A stretch of DNA of 64,000 nucleotides from the NCBI GenBank assembly GCA_039583875.1, contig CM077150.1, positions 6,107,765 to 6,171,764 on the forward strand, in the 5' to 3' direction. The translations under genes were made by a program, and so were the position numbers. The notes below the pieces were generated by a model that made no database searches, was not told the DNA's origin, and worked only from the letters and a program-made list of their open reading frames with translations. This document shows positions 1 to 9,500 of this stretch, in pieces. Position 1 is the first letter of the stretch. Every line of letters starts with the position of its first letter. Origin of the DNA: Platanthera guangdongensis. Taxonomy: Eukaryota; Streptophyta; Magnoliopsida; Asparagales; Orchidaceae.

Positions 1-110
1 TCTCTTTCTCTTTTTGATTCTCTCCCTATCTTTTTTCTTTCTATGCGCCCCTTTCCTCTCTCCCTCTCTTTCTCTCCATCTCTCTCATCTTTCTCTTTCT
101 CTTGAGTTCA
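1..110. repeat. Pyrimidine-rich low-complexity tract
   Basis: Almost pure C/T run of TCTCTTTCTC-like units. The AT-rich DNA that follows up to about 590 shows no coding potential or repeat boundary I can defend. Confidence 0.7.
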
Positions 111-593
111 AAATAGTAATTTTTTAAAAAAATATGAGGACATTTTCGGTAGACTGAATGTTGCACCAAAGGCAACTTTTTCTTTATAATATAGTATAGA
201 TATAACAAAACATGGGGCCCACACCCTTATTTTCATAGCAAAAATAACCGATCACTATTCCAAACTCTGCAAACTCAGCAAAATTTAATTTATTTTATTA
301 TGTGGGATCCATTTTTTATAGTTTTTAGATGAATTTTATATGTGTGTAGTTTTGTCCTATATTAATATATATAGTCGAATATTCTTTTAATTTGATGGGC
401 ATTGGGGATAATAATTATACTAAATTCATGAAATAATTCGTTTGGTTTTGCATGTGTCGCATGAGGTGGATGGTATGTGAATTATATAAATATTAAACAT
501 TACTATGATTATATATACTTTAAAATATGATCCTTATATCACTTGGGGGAAAGTGACAATTCATAGTCCAAACATCCTAAATAGGATTACTCA

Positions 594-798
594 GGCTTTA
601 TTTGTTTCAGCGGGAGGAGACAACCGGGCTGATCAAATGGAGGGGTGAGGCCAAAAAAACAAAACAGATGTATTTCTGTAGTTTTCCATTATGCGGCGGG
701 TCTAAATGCGGCAAACACTGCGGCGCGGCATTTGATCACCCGCCGGGCAGCAGCGTTTGCCGCAAACGGCGGGTCCAAACGCCGCGCCAAACGAAGCC
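594..798. mobile_element. Tourist-like MITE (PIF/Harbinger type)
   Basis: Terminal inverted repeats begin GGCTTTATTTG and end CCAAACGAAGCC, with a 3-bp direct duplication TCA at 591-593 and 799-801. Terminus and 3-bp duplication fit the Tourist group. The interior is rich in GGCGGGT/GCAAAC motifs and non-coding. The short open frames across it are not genes. Confidence 0.65.
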
Positions 799-801
799 TC
801 A

Positions 802-1057
802 ATCTTCAAAGGTCTAGGTTCCGTTTAGCGTTGTGGTGGCTATCACGACCTGCATTTTTCTCAATATTAATAAATTATCAGAATGGGAGAAAAATATGCG
901 TCGTGATGTCACGCCGTGCAGGGGACAACTGCAGACACTCAGACAAAATTAAATATTTATTTATTTTTTCATAAAAGACAAATTTTGTGTTTGGAAGACA
1001 TAATTTTAGATTTATATCATGTCGCTCAGTTTAGTGGATCAGCTAATCCACAAATAA

Positions 1058-1135
<78 letters not shown>

Positions 1136-1503
1136 TTACTACTATGATAGAAATAGCAAGAACATGAGTTCAAAATTCTAATTGTCGTTGATCTCTGGCA
1201 TGATAAATCGGCAGCCGTCTGATCTAACTCAATGAATCAACTCCCCTCTTCACATTTTTGTAGGTACCCTAAACCTAATATTAAGATGTGTCCTAAACCT
1301 ATAAATTTCATAGACTCTTACCTTAGGGTATGAAATTACCAATTTATCTCTTTAACATTGAAATAAATCTTTGCTAAAAGCCCGCGCAATCTAACGTGCA
1401 CACCCCACTAAAAGCCCACGCAGCCCGCCAGCCCAACAGATTTCAAACACAATATAAACAAAGTCCGCCAGCCCAGCTGATCAATTTCAAATGTTGAAAA
1501 CGG
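802..1503. repeat. Non-genic AT-rich DNA with (TA)n microsatellite
   Basis: A perfect (TA)n run of about 74 bp lies at 1059-1132. The rest is unremarkable AT-rich sequence, becoming GC-richer after 1380. No gene seen. Confidence 0.7.
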
Positions 1504-1539
1504 TGTAGGCAATATAAACCCGAAAAAAGAAACTTTACT
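1504..1539 (+). other. Left end of a foldback element, interrupted by the Tat retrotransposon
   Basis: GCAATATAAAC ... TTACT here continues after the retrotransposon (14,056) as TTACTGGTGGTGTGGGACT. The same arrangement, GCTATATAAAC ... TTACTGGTGGTGTGGGACT, is the left end of the foldback element at 15,247. The retrotransposon therefore landed about 35 bp inside a relative of that element. This is inferred from the shared terminal sequence. Confidence 0.5.
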
Positions 1540-2423
1540 TGTACAACCCTGTGTCCGGCGAGCGGGTCCCACCAGGGAGGTCGAACAGGCCTGCCCCGCG
1601 ACTCGCACCCAAGCGGCAGGACGGGCTGAACGACTAAAGGGCTGGCCCGCTCCTGCCCATCTCAGGCGAGCGAGCTGGCGACCCGCCGCAAGCGAGTCAG
1701 ACCCGCGACTGGCGACCCGCAGCAAGCAGGCCGGACCCGAGCTGGCGACCCGCAGCCGCGAGCCGGGCGGGCTGGCAACCCGCGGCGAGCGAGCTGGACC
1801 CTAGAATGGCGACCCGCCGGCTGACCCCCGCATGCGACCTTTCCACCGGTCCGCCCGGCAAAAGGCCGGCAGCTCGCCCATATCGGCTCGCACTCGCCCA
1901 GTGATGGTAGGCGAGCCCCAGAGCCGGGTCGCGCCCGCCTCCCACGGATGGAATCGGAGGCGAGCTGACTCCCCATGGGTGCGAATAGCTACTCAGGGCA
2001 GCGGAACCTCGCTGTTGGCAGACCAGGTAGGACTGCGCATAGCTATTCAGAACAGCGGAGGTTGGCTGTTGGCAGACCCAACCAGGGGCTTTTTGGTATT
2101 TCCAGGTCAGTTCTTTTGGTTATTGGCAGTTCAGATTCTGAAAATCTATAAATAAGACCCAAGGGGTACCTCAGAGGACACGCTTTCAGTGCCTCCTTAC
2201 TCTCATTCTCAAGTGTTCTCTGAGAGTACCTTAGCTCGGCTCTTGGCTAAGGAGGGGAAGCGCTCAGAGATCTTCCGGGTTTGTGGTGGGACCTCCCAGC
2301 CGAGCCCTTGGGTCTGTCTTTCCTTGCCTCTCTCGTTGTTTTTCTTGCAGGTGCGAAGTAGGCGCGAGACCACCCCTTCCCCAAGGGTCGAACTCCACAA
2401 GAGGCCGGATTCCGGTTTCAACA
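1540..2423 (+). repeat. 5' LTR of the Tat element
   Basis: 884 bp, TG...CA ends, nearly identical to 13,172-14,055. A TATA box lies near the middle-right. The last about 40 bp (CTCCACAAGAGGCCGG... CGGTTTCAACA) are shared with the LTRs of the 7.8-kb element and the solo LTR. Short open frames inside it are not genes. Confidence 0.95.
2147..2155 (+). promoter_or_regulatory. LTR TATA box
   Basis: TATAAATAA about 275 bp before the LTR end. The same position in the 3' LTR is near 13,779, and the solo LTR has an equivalent TATAAATAG near 30,231. Transcription would start about 30 bp downstream. Confidence 0.7.
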
Positions 2424-2445
2424 TCTTGGTGCGGTGAGCGTGGAG
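2424..2445 (+). promoter_or_regulatory. Probable primer-binding region
   Basis: TGGTGCGGTGAGCGTGGAG follows the 5' LTR after three bases. The same string directly follows the corresponding LTR of the 7.8-kb element (minus strand, just below 40,254). Position and conservation suggest the minus-strand priming site. I could not assign the tRNA. Confidence 0.5.
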
Positions 2446-2478
2446 AGTGGTCAGTGCAGAAAAGCTTCGGCGAGCTCA

Positions 2479-5400
2479 ATGACGGGAGGTCAAGGATCTG
2501 ACAGGCAGAACTCGCCGCCCAACCCAGCTCTCGCGACAGTGGGGATGTTTGAAGACTTCAGGAACGAGGTGCTGGATCTCGTCAAGATCGCACTCGGCGT
2601 GCGGGCCGAGTGTTCGACTCCGGCAGCCCAGATCGCGGCCGCCCCCTCTTTGGGCGAGGACGCTCCGGGCAGGCGAGCCGGGAAGGAAGTGGCCGAGGAA
2701 GGTCGGGGGAGCGAGCTCTCGGGGCGCGAGCTCTTCCCCGGCTCGGCAGGCCGAGGCCGATTCGGCGAGCTGGGTCCGCGTGACTCGCCGGCCCGCCAGG
2801 TGGGGGGAGGCAGCCCCTTCAGCGAGCTGGTCTCCTCAGCTCCAGTACCAGACGGGTTCAGAGAGCCCGAGATGACTTACTACACCGGGAAGGGAGACCC
2901 GGTTCAGCACGTCCAGTGGTTCGAGGACGTGGTCTCCATCCGTCAGATGTCGGACGGATTCAAGTGCCGTCTCTTCGCCATCACCCTCCGGGATAAGGCG
3001 AGGGAATGGTTCCACCAGCTGCCGGCCAGTTCCATCTATTGCTTCGAGGACCTGCGCCGAGGGTTCATGTTGAGGTTCACCACCGCAAAAAAGAGGAAGA
3101 AGGAGTCCGAGTCCCTGTTCCACATAAAGCAGGGGGTGAACGAGACGTTGGGAAGCTACGTCGATCGGTTCCAGGAGGAGGTCACCCAGGTCCAGGAGAT
3201 GCCGGGCCACAGTCTGATGATGGCCTTCACCCTGGGCCTGCAGCAGGGTTTCTTCCGCATGGAGCTGAAGAGGATTCCCCCTCTCTCCTACGAGGAGCTG
3301 ATGGAGAGGGCGGCGAGAGAGGTCGACGGGGAGGCGTCGAACCCAGAATTTGCGAGGAAGTTGGCCAGGTGGGCGACTGAGGAGGAGAAGGAGTCGAAGG
3401 GAGGAAGAAGACAGGAAGAGAGGAGGGAGGAGCCCAGGCCGAGGGAGCAGAGGGAGCAGAGGCAGCTCCAAGGACAGCAACCGGGATGGGGGCGCCAGGA
3501 GCCCGACCGTAGGCTGGGCTGGAGACCAGAGTGGCAGGGGCAGGGGCCACAGAGGGGATATTACGGGAGAGGTCATTATCAGGGGAGGCAGGACCAGTTC
3601 CACCCCCCAGGCTGGAGGCAGGGTCAGAGGCCGCGGCTCCCCGATCAGGAGGAGGCCATGGCCATAGCTCTGGGAGCAAGGAGAGGGGTCATAAGGAGGA
3701 GGAGAAGGGAGTTCAGGGTGGAGCTGCCCTACTGCGACTTCCATCAGGAAGAGGGGCACGCAACGGCCACGTGCCCGGAATTCTTGGAGATGAGAGAGAA
3801 CAGGGGGCGGCAGCAGCAGCAGGAGGAGGTGCGGCAGGAAGTGAGGATCGAGGAGGTCCTGCCTCGGACGGAGGAGGATCGCTGTGAAGACCGGGTGGAT
3901 GTGGGGACCCGAGGAACGATCGGAGTGATCCACGGGGGTGTGGGGATCGAGGCTTCCCGCAAGGCAAGTCTCCACACCATGTATCGGCGGAGCGTCGCCT
4001 CCACGTCCCAAACCCCGCCGCCAGAGGAGAGGATCACCTTCTCCAGAAGTGATATGCCGGACCACGAGGATCCGTTCTGTGATGCGCTGGTCATCAAGAC
4101 CGCCATCGAGAACTTCACGGTCACTCGGATCCTAGTGGACAATGGGAGTTCCGTGAACGTCGTCTTCAAGAAGGCGTTTGACGTGATGCAGGTAGAAGCT
4201 AAGAGTGTGCTAGCCTCAGACGGGCCCCTGTTCGGGTTCTCGGGAGAAAGGAAGGAGGTAGAGGGAGGAGTCGGCCTCCATGTCACCCTGGGGGGGCAGT
4301 CCCGAAACTGCAAGTTCGTCATTGTGGACGCCCCCAGCAGCTACAGCGCAATCTTCGGGAGGCCCCTGATCAGCGCCTTCCGCTGCGTCCCCTCATCTTT
4401 CCATCAGTGCTTGAAGTTCAACGCTGAGGGGGCGCAGGTCAGGGTTAGGGGAGACCCTAAGGTGGCACGGGAATGCTACGTCACCGCGGTGAACACCATC
4501 TCTTGGCAGGAAGGGGCCGAGGAGATGGGGCGGAGGATGGAGGCAAGCGAGCAGGGAGCCGGAGAGGTGGAGCTGGAGGTGAAGGGCTGCGCAGAAAAGG
4601 CGGGAGGAGGTTTGGAGGAAGTGGTCGAAGTAAGGGCCGTGGCAGGGGGAATGGAGGTAGAGGTCCCCGTTCAGGAGGAAGGGGATGCCGAGGGATGGGG
4701 GGAGCAGTCCAGACTGGAGGCCGCAGAGGAGGTGGTGGAGCTAGAGGTGCTCACCCGCGGAGGTAGGGTGGAGAAGATCCGCGTCAGCGGGGGGATGACC
4801 CCGGAGGACCAGGGCAGGATGCGGGAGTGCATCCAGAAGAACGTGGACATCTTTGCCTGGAGCGCCGCGGAGATGCCGGGGGTTGACGCGGATGTGGCTT
4901 GCCACCGCCTCAACCTGGACCCGGGAACACGCCCCGTCCAGCAGAAGAAGAGATCCACGGCGGACAAGCTAGCGGAGCCCATCAGGGAGGAGGTGGCAAA
5001 GCTTCTCAAAGCGGGCTTCGTGTCCGAAATCCAATACCCCGGCTGGGTCTCGAACGTTGTGATGGTCAAAAAGGGAGACGGCCGCTGGCGCCTGTGTATC
5101 GATTTTTCCCTTCTTAATAAAGCTTGTCCTAAGGATTGTTACCCCTTGCCTCGGATCGACGCGCTGGTTGACTCAGCCGTCGGTTTTTCTGTAATGAGTT
5201 TTTTAGATGCATTTTCAGGTTACCATCAGATCAGGATGCACCCCCCGGACATAAAGGATGTCTCATTCATCACAGGGGACGGCTGCTACTGCTACAAGAT
5301 GATGCCATTTGGGCTGAAGAACGCCGGGGCCACCTACCAGAAAATGATGGACAGGGTCTTCAAGGAGCAAAGGGGGAGAAACTTGGAGGTCTACGTGGAC

Positions 5401-7932
5401 GACCTCATGATCAAGAGCCGAGACGTGGACTCCCACCTCCGGGACCTGGAGGAGACGTTCGCCACCCTGCGCCGATACAAGATGCGGCTGAACCCCCTTA
5501 AGTGTGTTTTCGGGGCTAGCCGGGGAAAGTTCTTGGGGCATCTCCTCACCCCCGCGGGAGTCGAGCCGAATCCCGACAAGGTCAAGGCTATCCTGGAGCT
5601 GGGATCCCCACGGAATGCAAAGGAGGTCCAACGGTTGACAGGGAAGCTAGCAGGACTGAGCCGCTTCCTCTCTCGGGCAGGGGAGAAGTGCTCCCCCTTC
5701 TTCAAAACACTGAGGGGGGGCCAGAGGTTCGAGTGGACTAAGGAATGCGAGGAGGCGTTCCAGGCCCTCAAGGCGCAGCTAGCACAGGCTCCGCTGCTCC
5801 AGGGGCCGAAAGAGGGTGAAGATTTGTTCTTATACCTCGGGGTCGGGGCAGAGGCCCTGAGCTCCGTCTTGGTGCGAGAAGAGGGGAAGAGGCAGCTCCC
5901 TATTTATTATGTCAGCCGAGTCCTGAGGAAGGCCGAGCTCCGATATCCAATCTTGGAGAAGCTTGCGTTCGCACTGATCATCTCGGCCCGGAGGCTACGG
6001 CCTTACTTCCAGGCGCACTCGATCCGAGTGGTGACAGACCATCCTCTCCGCAATATCTTCGAGGGGGTGGAGCACTCGGGCCGGCTGGCCAAGTGGTCGG
6101 TGGAGCTAAGCGAGTTCGATGTCTCCTTCGTGCCACGGCTCTCGATTAAGGCTCAGGCGATGGCCGACTTCTTGGCCGACTACGTAGTGGAAGTAGCGGA
6201 GGAGGAGCTCACTTGCCCGGCTCCTTGGAAGGTGAGGGTGGACGGAGCCTCAGGAAGGCATTCTCTCGGAATAGGAGTGGTCCTGGAGAGCCCCCAAGGG
6301 ACTCGGATTGAGCAGACGGTGGTGGTACATTTTCCCATTACCAACAACCAGGCCGAGTACGAAGCGGTGATAGCGGGGCTGCGCCTGGCCAGGGAGCTGG
6401 GGGTGCTGGATGTGGAAGTTCTGACCGACTCCATGGTGGTGGCTTCCCAGATCAACGGGGAGTTCGAAGCGAGGGAGCCCGCTTTGAAGTTATACTTGGC
6501 CAAAGTGAAGGGGGTCATAGGGACCTTCCAGACCTTCTCCATCCGACACGTACCAAGGGGGGAGAATGAACAGGCCGACCAACTGGCGAAGCATGGCCCC
6601 CGGATGGGGGGCACCATCACCGACCTGTTCCGCCCCTCCATTGAAGAGGGGGAGCTCATGGAGATCGATCAGCAGCCCTCGTGGATGGACCCGGTAATAG
6701 TTTTCCTCTCCACGGGAGAGTATCCGGAGGGAGTAGACAAGAAGAAGCTGAGACACAAGTCCGCCTACTACCTCCTCAAAGACGGGCAACTATACAGAAA
6801 GACCCTTTCCGGGATGCTGGCTCGCTGCGTGACCGAGGGCGAGACGCAGAGGATCTTGAAAGAAGTCCACTCCGGGGAGTGCGGGAGTCATTCCGGGAGT
6901 CGGACCTTGGAGGGGAGGATAGTCCGGCAGGGGTATTTCTGGCCCACCCTGGGACGGGACGCCGCGGAGTTCGCAAAAAGATGTCATAAGTGCCAGCTAT
7001 TTGCCCCCCTCCAGCTACAGCCGGCCCAGCAACTCAAGAGCATTACGGCCCCCTGGCCCTTTGCAATCTGGGGGATGGATTTGGTTGGGCCGTTTCCCCA
7101 GGCTAGCGGCCAGAGAAGGTTCCTCCTGGTGATGATCGACTACTTCTCAAAGTGGATGGAGGTGAAGGCGTTGGCAAAGGTGACCTCCCAGGTAATCAGG
7201 AACTTCGTCTGGGGGGAGATCATCTGTCGCCATGGGCTGCCCCAGGCCATCGTCACAGACAACGGGCCTCAGTTCGCCAGCGCCGAGTTCACCAGCTTTT
7301 GCGAGCAGCTTGGGATCGACCTCAGATTCGCCTCGGTCCACCACCCCAGGAGCAACGGGCAGGTGGAGGCGGCGAACAAAATCATTGTCAATCTCCTCAA
7401 AAAGAAGGTGGAAAACTTGAGAGGGAGTTGGGTGGAGCAGCTCCCCGCCGTCCTTTGGGCCCTTAGAACCACTCCCAACACGGCCACGGGGGAGACCCCC
7501 TTCAAGCTCTCCCATGGGTGCGAGGCGGTGCTCCCCATAGAATTCGAAGTCCAAACGCCACGAGTCGGGACGGCCAGAGAAGGCCGGGAGGAATGGCAAG
7601 CCGAGAATGGGGAGGAACTGAGGCTCTCCCTCGACATGGTGGAGGAGTTGAGAGACCTTTCGGCCATCCGGCAGGAAGAGGTCAAAAGGAGGATGGCAAA
7701 ATACTTCGACAAGCATGTCAGGGTCAAGCAGTTCGCTGAAGGGGACCTGATACTGAAGAAGGTGGACGCGGCAGGGCGGTCAGCGTCCGTGGGGAAACTC
7801 AACCCCAGTTGGGAGGGGCCGTTCATTGTGAAGGAAGCTTTGAAGTCGGGGGGCTATCGACTCCAAAATGTAGAGGGCGAGGCCCTGAGTCTCACCTGGA
7901 GTGGAGACGACTTGAAGAGATTTTTTCCCTAA
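2479..7932 (+). CDS. Gag-Pol polyprotein of the Tat element
   Basis: A single uninterrupted 1,817-residue frame. I start at the first ATG (2479); the frame is open upstream to a GTG at 2434 but plants would use ATG. Domains in order (approximate residues): retrotransposon gag 132-330; charged R/E/Q-rich linker; a CX2HX4HX4C zinc knuckle near 418 (CDFHQEEGHATATC); aspartic protease DNGSS near 553; reverse transcriptase with YVDD near 972; RNase H about 1088-1200; a second RNase H about 1250-1370 (VDGASG, NNQAEYEAV, TDSMV, NEQADQLAK); integrase zinc finger 1464-1505; integrase DD35E with D near 1533 and 1593 and E near 1629. No chromodomain at the end, as expected for Tat. All catalytic motifs I checked are intact, so the product is likely functional for reverse transcription and integration. 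Confidence 0.95.
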   Translation: MTGGQGSDRQNSPPNPALATVGMFEDFRNEVLDLVKIALGVRAECSTPAAQIAAAPSLGEDAPGRRAGKEVAEEGRGSELSGRELFPGSAGRGRFGELGPRDSPARQVGGGSPFSELVSSAPVPDGFREPEMTYYTGKGDPVQHVQWFEDVVSIRQMSDGFKCRLFAITLRDKAREWFHQLPASSIYCFEDLRRGFMLRFTTAKKRKKESESLFHIKQGVNETLGSYVDRFQEEVTQVQEMPGHSLMMAFTLGLQQGFFRMELKRIPPLSYEELMERAAREVDGEASNPEFARKLARWATEEEKESKGGRRQEERREEPRPREQREQRQLQGQQPGWGRQEPDRRLGWRPEWQGQGPQRGYYGRGHYQGRQDQFHPPGWRQGQRPRLPDQEEAMAIALGARRGVIRRRRREFRVELPYCDFHQEEGHATATCPEFLEMRENRGRQQQQEEVRQEVRIEEVLPRTEEDRCEDRVDVGTRGTIGVIHGGVGIEASRKASLHTMYRRSVASTSQTPPPEERITFSRSDMPDHEDPFCDALVIKTAIENFTVTRILVDNGSSVNVVFKKAFDVMQVEAKSVLASDGPLFGFSGERKEVEGGVGLHVTLGGQSRNCKFVIVDAPSSYSAIFGRPLISAFRCVPSSFHQCLKFNAEGAQVRVRGDPKVARECYVTAVNTISWQEGAEEMGRRMEASEQGAGEVELEVKGCAEKAGGGLEEVVEVRAVAGGMEVEVPVQEEGDAEGWGEQSRLEAAEEVVELEVLTRGGRVEKIRVSGGMTPEDQGRMRECIQKNVDIFAWSAAEMPGVDADVACHRLNLDPGTRPVQQKKRSTADKLAEPIREEVAKLLKAGFVSEIQYPGWVSNVVMVKKGDGRWRLCIDFSLLNKACPKDCYPLPRIDALVDSAVGFSVMSFLDAFSGYHQIRMHPPDIKDVSFITGDGCYCYKMMPFGLKNAGATYQKMMDRVFKEQRGRNLEVYVDDLMIKSRDVDSHLRDLEETFATLRRYKMRLNPLKCVFGASRGKFLGHLLTPAGVEPNPDKVKAILELGSPRNAKEVQRLTGKLAGLSRFLSRAGEKCSPFFKTLRGGQRFEWTKECEEAFQALKAQLAQAPLLQGPKEGEDLFLYLGVGAEALSSVLVREEGKRQLPIYYVSRVLRKAELRYPILEKLAFALIISARRLRPYFQAHSIRVVTDHPLRNIFEGVEHSGRLAKWSVELSEFDVSFVPRLSIKAQAMADFLADYVVEVAEEELTCPAPWKVRVDGASGRHSLGIGVVLESPQGTRIEQTVVVHFPITNNQAEYEAVIAGLRLARELGVLDVEVLTDSMVVASQINGEFEAREPALKLYLAKVKGVIGTFQTFSIRHVPRGENEQADQLAKHGPRMGGTITDLFRPSIEEGELMEIDQQPSWMDPVIVFLSTGEYPEGVDKKKLRHKSAYYLLKDGQLYRKTLSGMLARCVTEGETQRILKEVHSGECGSHSGSRTLEGRIVRQGYFWPTLGRDAAEFAKRCHKCQLFAPLQLQPAQQLKSITAPWPFAIWGMDLVGPFPQASGQRRFLLVMIDYFSKWMEVKALAKVTSQVIRNFVWGEIICRHGLPQAIVTDNGPQFASAEFTSFCEQLGIDLRFASVHHPRSNGQVEAANKIIVNLLKKKVENLRGSWVEQLPAVLWALRTTPNTATGETPFKLSHGCEAVLPIEFEVQTPRVGTAREGREEWQAENGEELRLSLDMVEELRDLSAIRQEEVKRRMAKYFDKHVRVKQFAEGDLILKKVDAAGRSASVGKLNPSWEGPFIVKEALKSGGYRLQNVEGEALSLTWSGDDLKRFFP

Positions 7933-8020
7933 TCTCCTGTAAGCAACACGATTTATTATAATAAAGCTTTTCTTTTTCCTCCCCCCCAGGATTGTCATAC
8001 CTAGGCTTGGTCGGAGAGTT

Positions 8021-8900
8021 GGAATGAGTTTGGACCCCGAGAAGATCCCGCTGCCAGGCTCTCACCTAGCTGGCAGGGCCGGAAGTCACTCGGTGTCATC
8101 CCTAGCCTCGAGAAGATCCCGCTGCCAGGCTCTCACCTAGCTGGCAGGGCCGGAAGTCACTCGATGGAGAATGAGTTTGGACCCCGAGAAGATCCCGCTG
8201 CCAGGCTCTCACCTAGCTGGCAGGGCCGGAAGTCACTCGGTGTCATCCCTAGCCTCGAGAAGATCCCGCTGCCAGGCTCTCACCTAGCTGGCAGGGCCGG
8301 AAGTCACTCGATGGAGAATGAGTTTGGACCCCGAGAAGATCCCGCTGCCAGGCTCTCACCTAGCTGGCAGGGCCGGAAGTCACTCGGTGTCATCCCTAGC
8401 CTCGAGAAGATCCCGCTGCCAGGCTCTCACCTAGCTGGCAGGGCCGGAAGTCACTCGATGGAGAATGAGTTTGGACCCCGAGAAGATCCCGCTGCCAGGC
8501 TCTCACCTAGCTGGCAGGGCCGGAAGTCACTCGGTGTCATCCCTAGCCTCGAGAAGATCCCGCTACCAGGCTCTCACCTAGCTGGCAGGGCCGGAAGTCA
8601 CTCGATGGAGAATGAGTTTGGACCCCGAGAAGATCCCGCTGCCAGGCTCTCACCTAGCTGGCAGGACCGGAAGTCACTCGGTGTCACCCCTAGCCTCGAG
8701 AAGATCCCGCTGCCAGGCTCTCACCTAGCTGGCAGGGCCGGAAGTCACTCGATGGAGAATGAGTTTGGGCCCCGAGAAGATCCCGCTGCCAGGCTCTCAC
8801 CTAGCTGGCAGGGCCGGAAGTCACCCGGTGTCATCCCCAGCTTCGAGAAGATCCCGCTGCCAGGTTCCCCCCCTAGCTGGCAGGGCCGGATGACACTCGA
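8021..8900 (+). repeat. 147-bp minisatellite, dimer of about 73-bp monomers
   Basis: Six tandem copies; ATGGAGAATGAG recurs at 8164, 8311, 8458, 8605 and 8752, exactly 147 bp apart. Each copy contains two related halves sharing GAGAAGATCCCGCTGCCAG ... CTAGCTGGCAGGGC but differing in the leader (GAATGAGTTTGGACCCC versus GTGTCATCCCTAGCCTC). Each monomer holds a 7-bp stem, CTGCCAG / CTGGCAG, with a 12-nt loop. Because 147 is divisible by 3 an open frame spans the array (8164-9054), but I regard it as a by-product. Such arrays in the hypervariable region after pol are known in Tat elements. Confidence 0.95.
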
Positions 8901-9150
8901 TGGAATGACTCAGAAAGCGATGGCCTGCGACCTAGAGCGAATCGCGTTGTCAGACTCCCACCTAGCCGGCAAGGCCGGGAACTACCCGGAAAGCGTGCGC
9001 AGAAGGACGGAATCGCAAGAGTTAGCTAGAAAAGAAGGAGAGGGTCTAGCATAGCCCCACCCTCAAGCCCCGGGAGAGGTGGTCGAGTAAAGGCAAAGGC
9101 CTGGGCGAGAGTCCCCCGAAAACTAAGCGTGCGGCCGAGGAGCGAGCCGG

Positions 9151-9280
9151 CTCGCCTCGCTCGGCGGACGAACCAGCTCGCCTCGTTCGGCGGATGAACC
9201 GGGTCGCCTCGTTTGGCGGATGAACCAGCTCGCCTCGCCCGGCGGACGAACCATCTCGTCTCGCTCGATGGACGAGCCAG
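9151..9280 (+). repeat. 26-bp minisatellite
   Basis: Five imperfect tandem units of CTCGCCTCGYTCGGCGGAYG + AACCAG, at 9151, 9177, 9203, 9229 and 9255. It lies between the 147-bp array and the 3' end of the antisense genes. Non-coding. Confidence 0.8.
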
Positions 9281-9500
9281 CTCGCCTTGTCAGAGCCGGG
9301 CCGCTGGGACGGGTCGCGCCATCCGGCAGTGACATCATTAGAAAAACAAAACAGGCGAGGAATGTAAAAAGAACAGTGTAAAAGGAACAATAGACGGAAA
9401 TATAGAATATAAGCGCAACTCGCGCATACAACTCAGACCAGATTTTTTACACTGTTCATCTACAGGGCAAATTACAAAAAAAACGCAAGATATGGAAACC

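Noticed and set aside
1059..1132. Tyr-Ile repeat peptide from the (TA)n frame, and the similar one at 14,245-14,574
   Set aside because: Translation of a microsatellite; no gene evidence.
2836..4065. 409-codon minus-strand open frame opposite gag
   Set aside because: Low-complexity Leu/Pro-rich shadow of the GC-rich gag-pol frame; no promoter, domain or splice signals.
8164..9054. 296-codon frame over the 147-bp repeats as a repeat protein
   Set aside because: Open only because the unit is a multiple of three; starts inside the array, no domain, and the array position is typical of non-coding Tat repeats.
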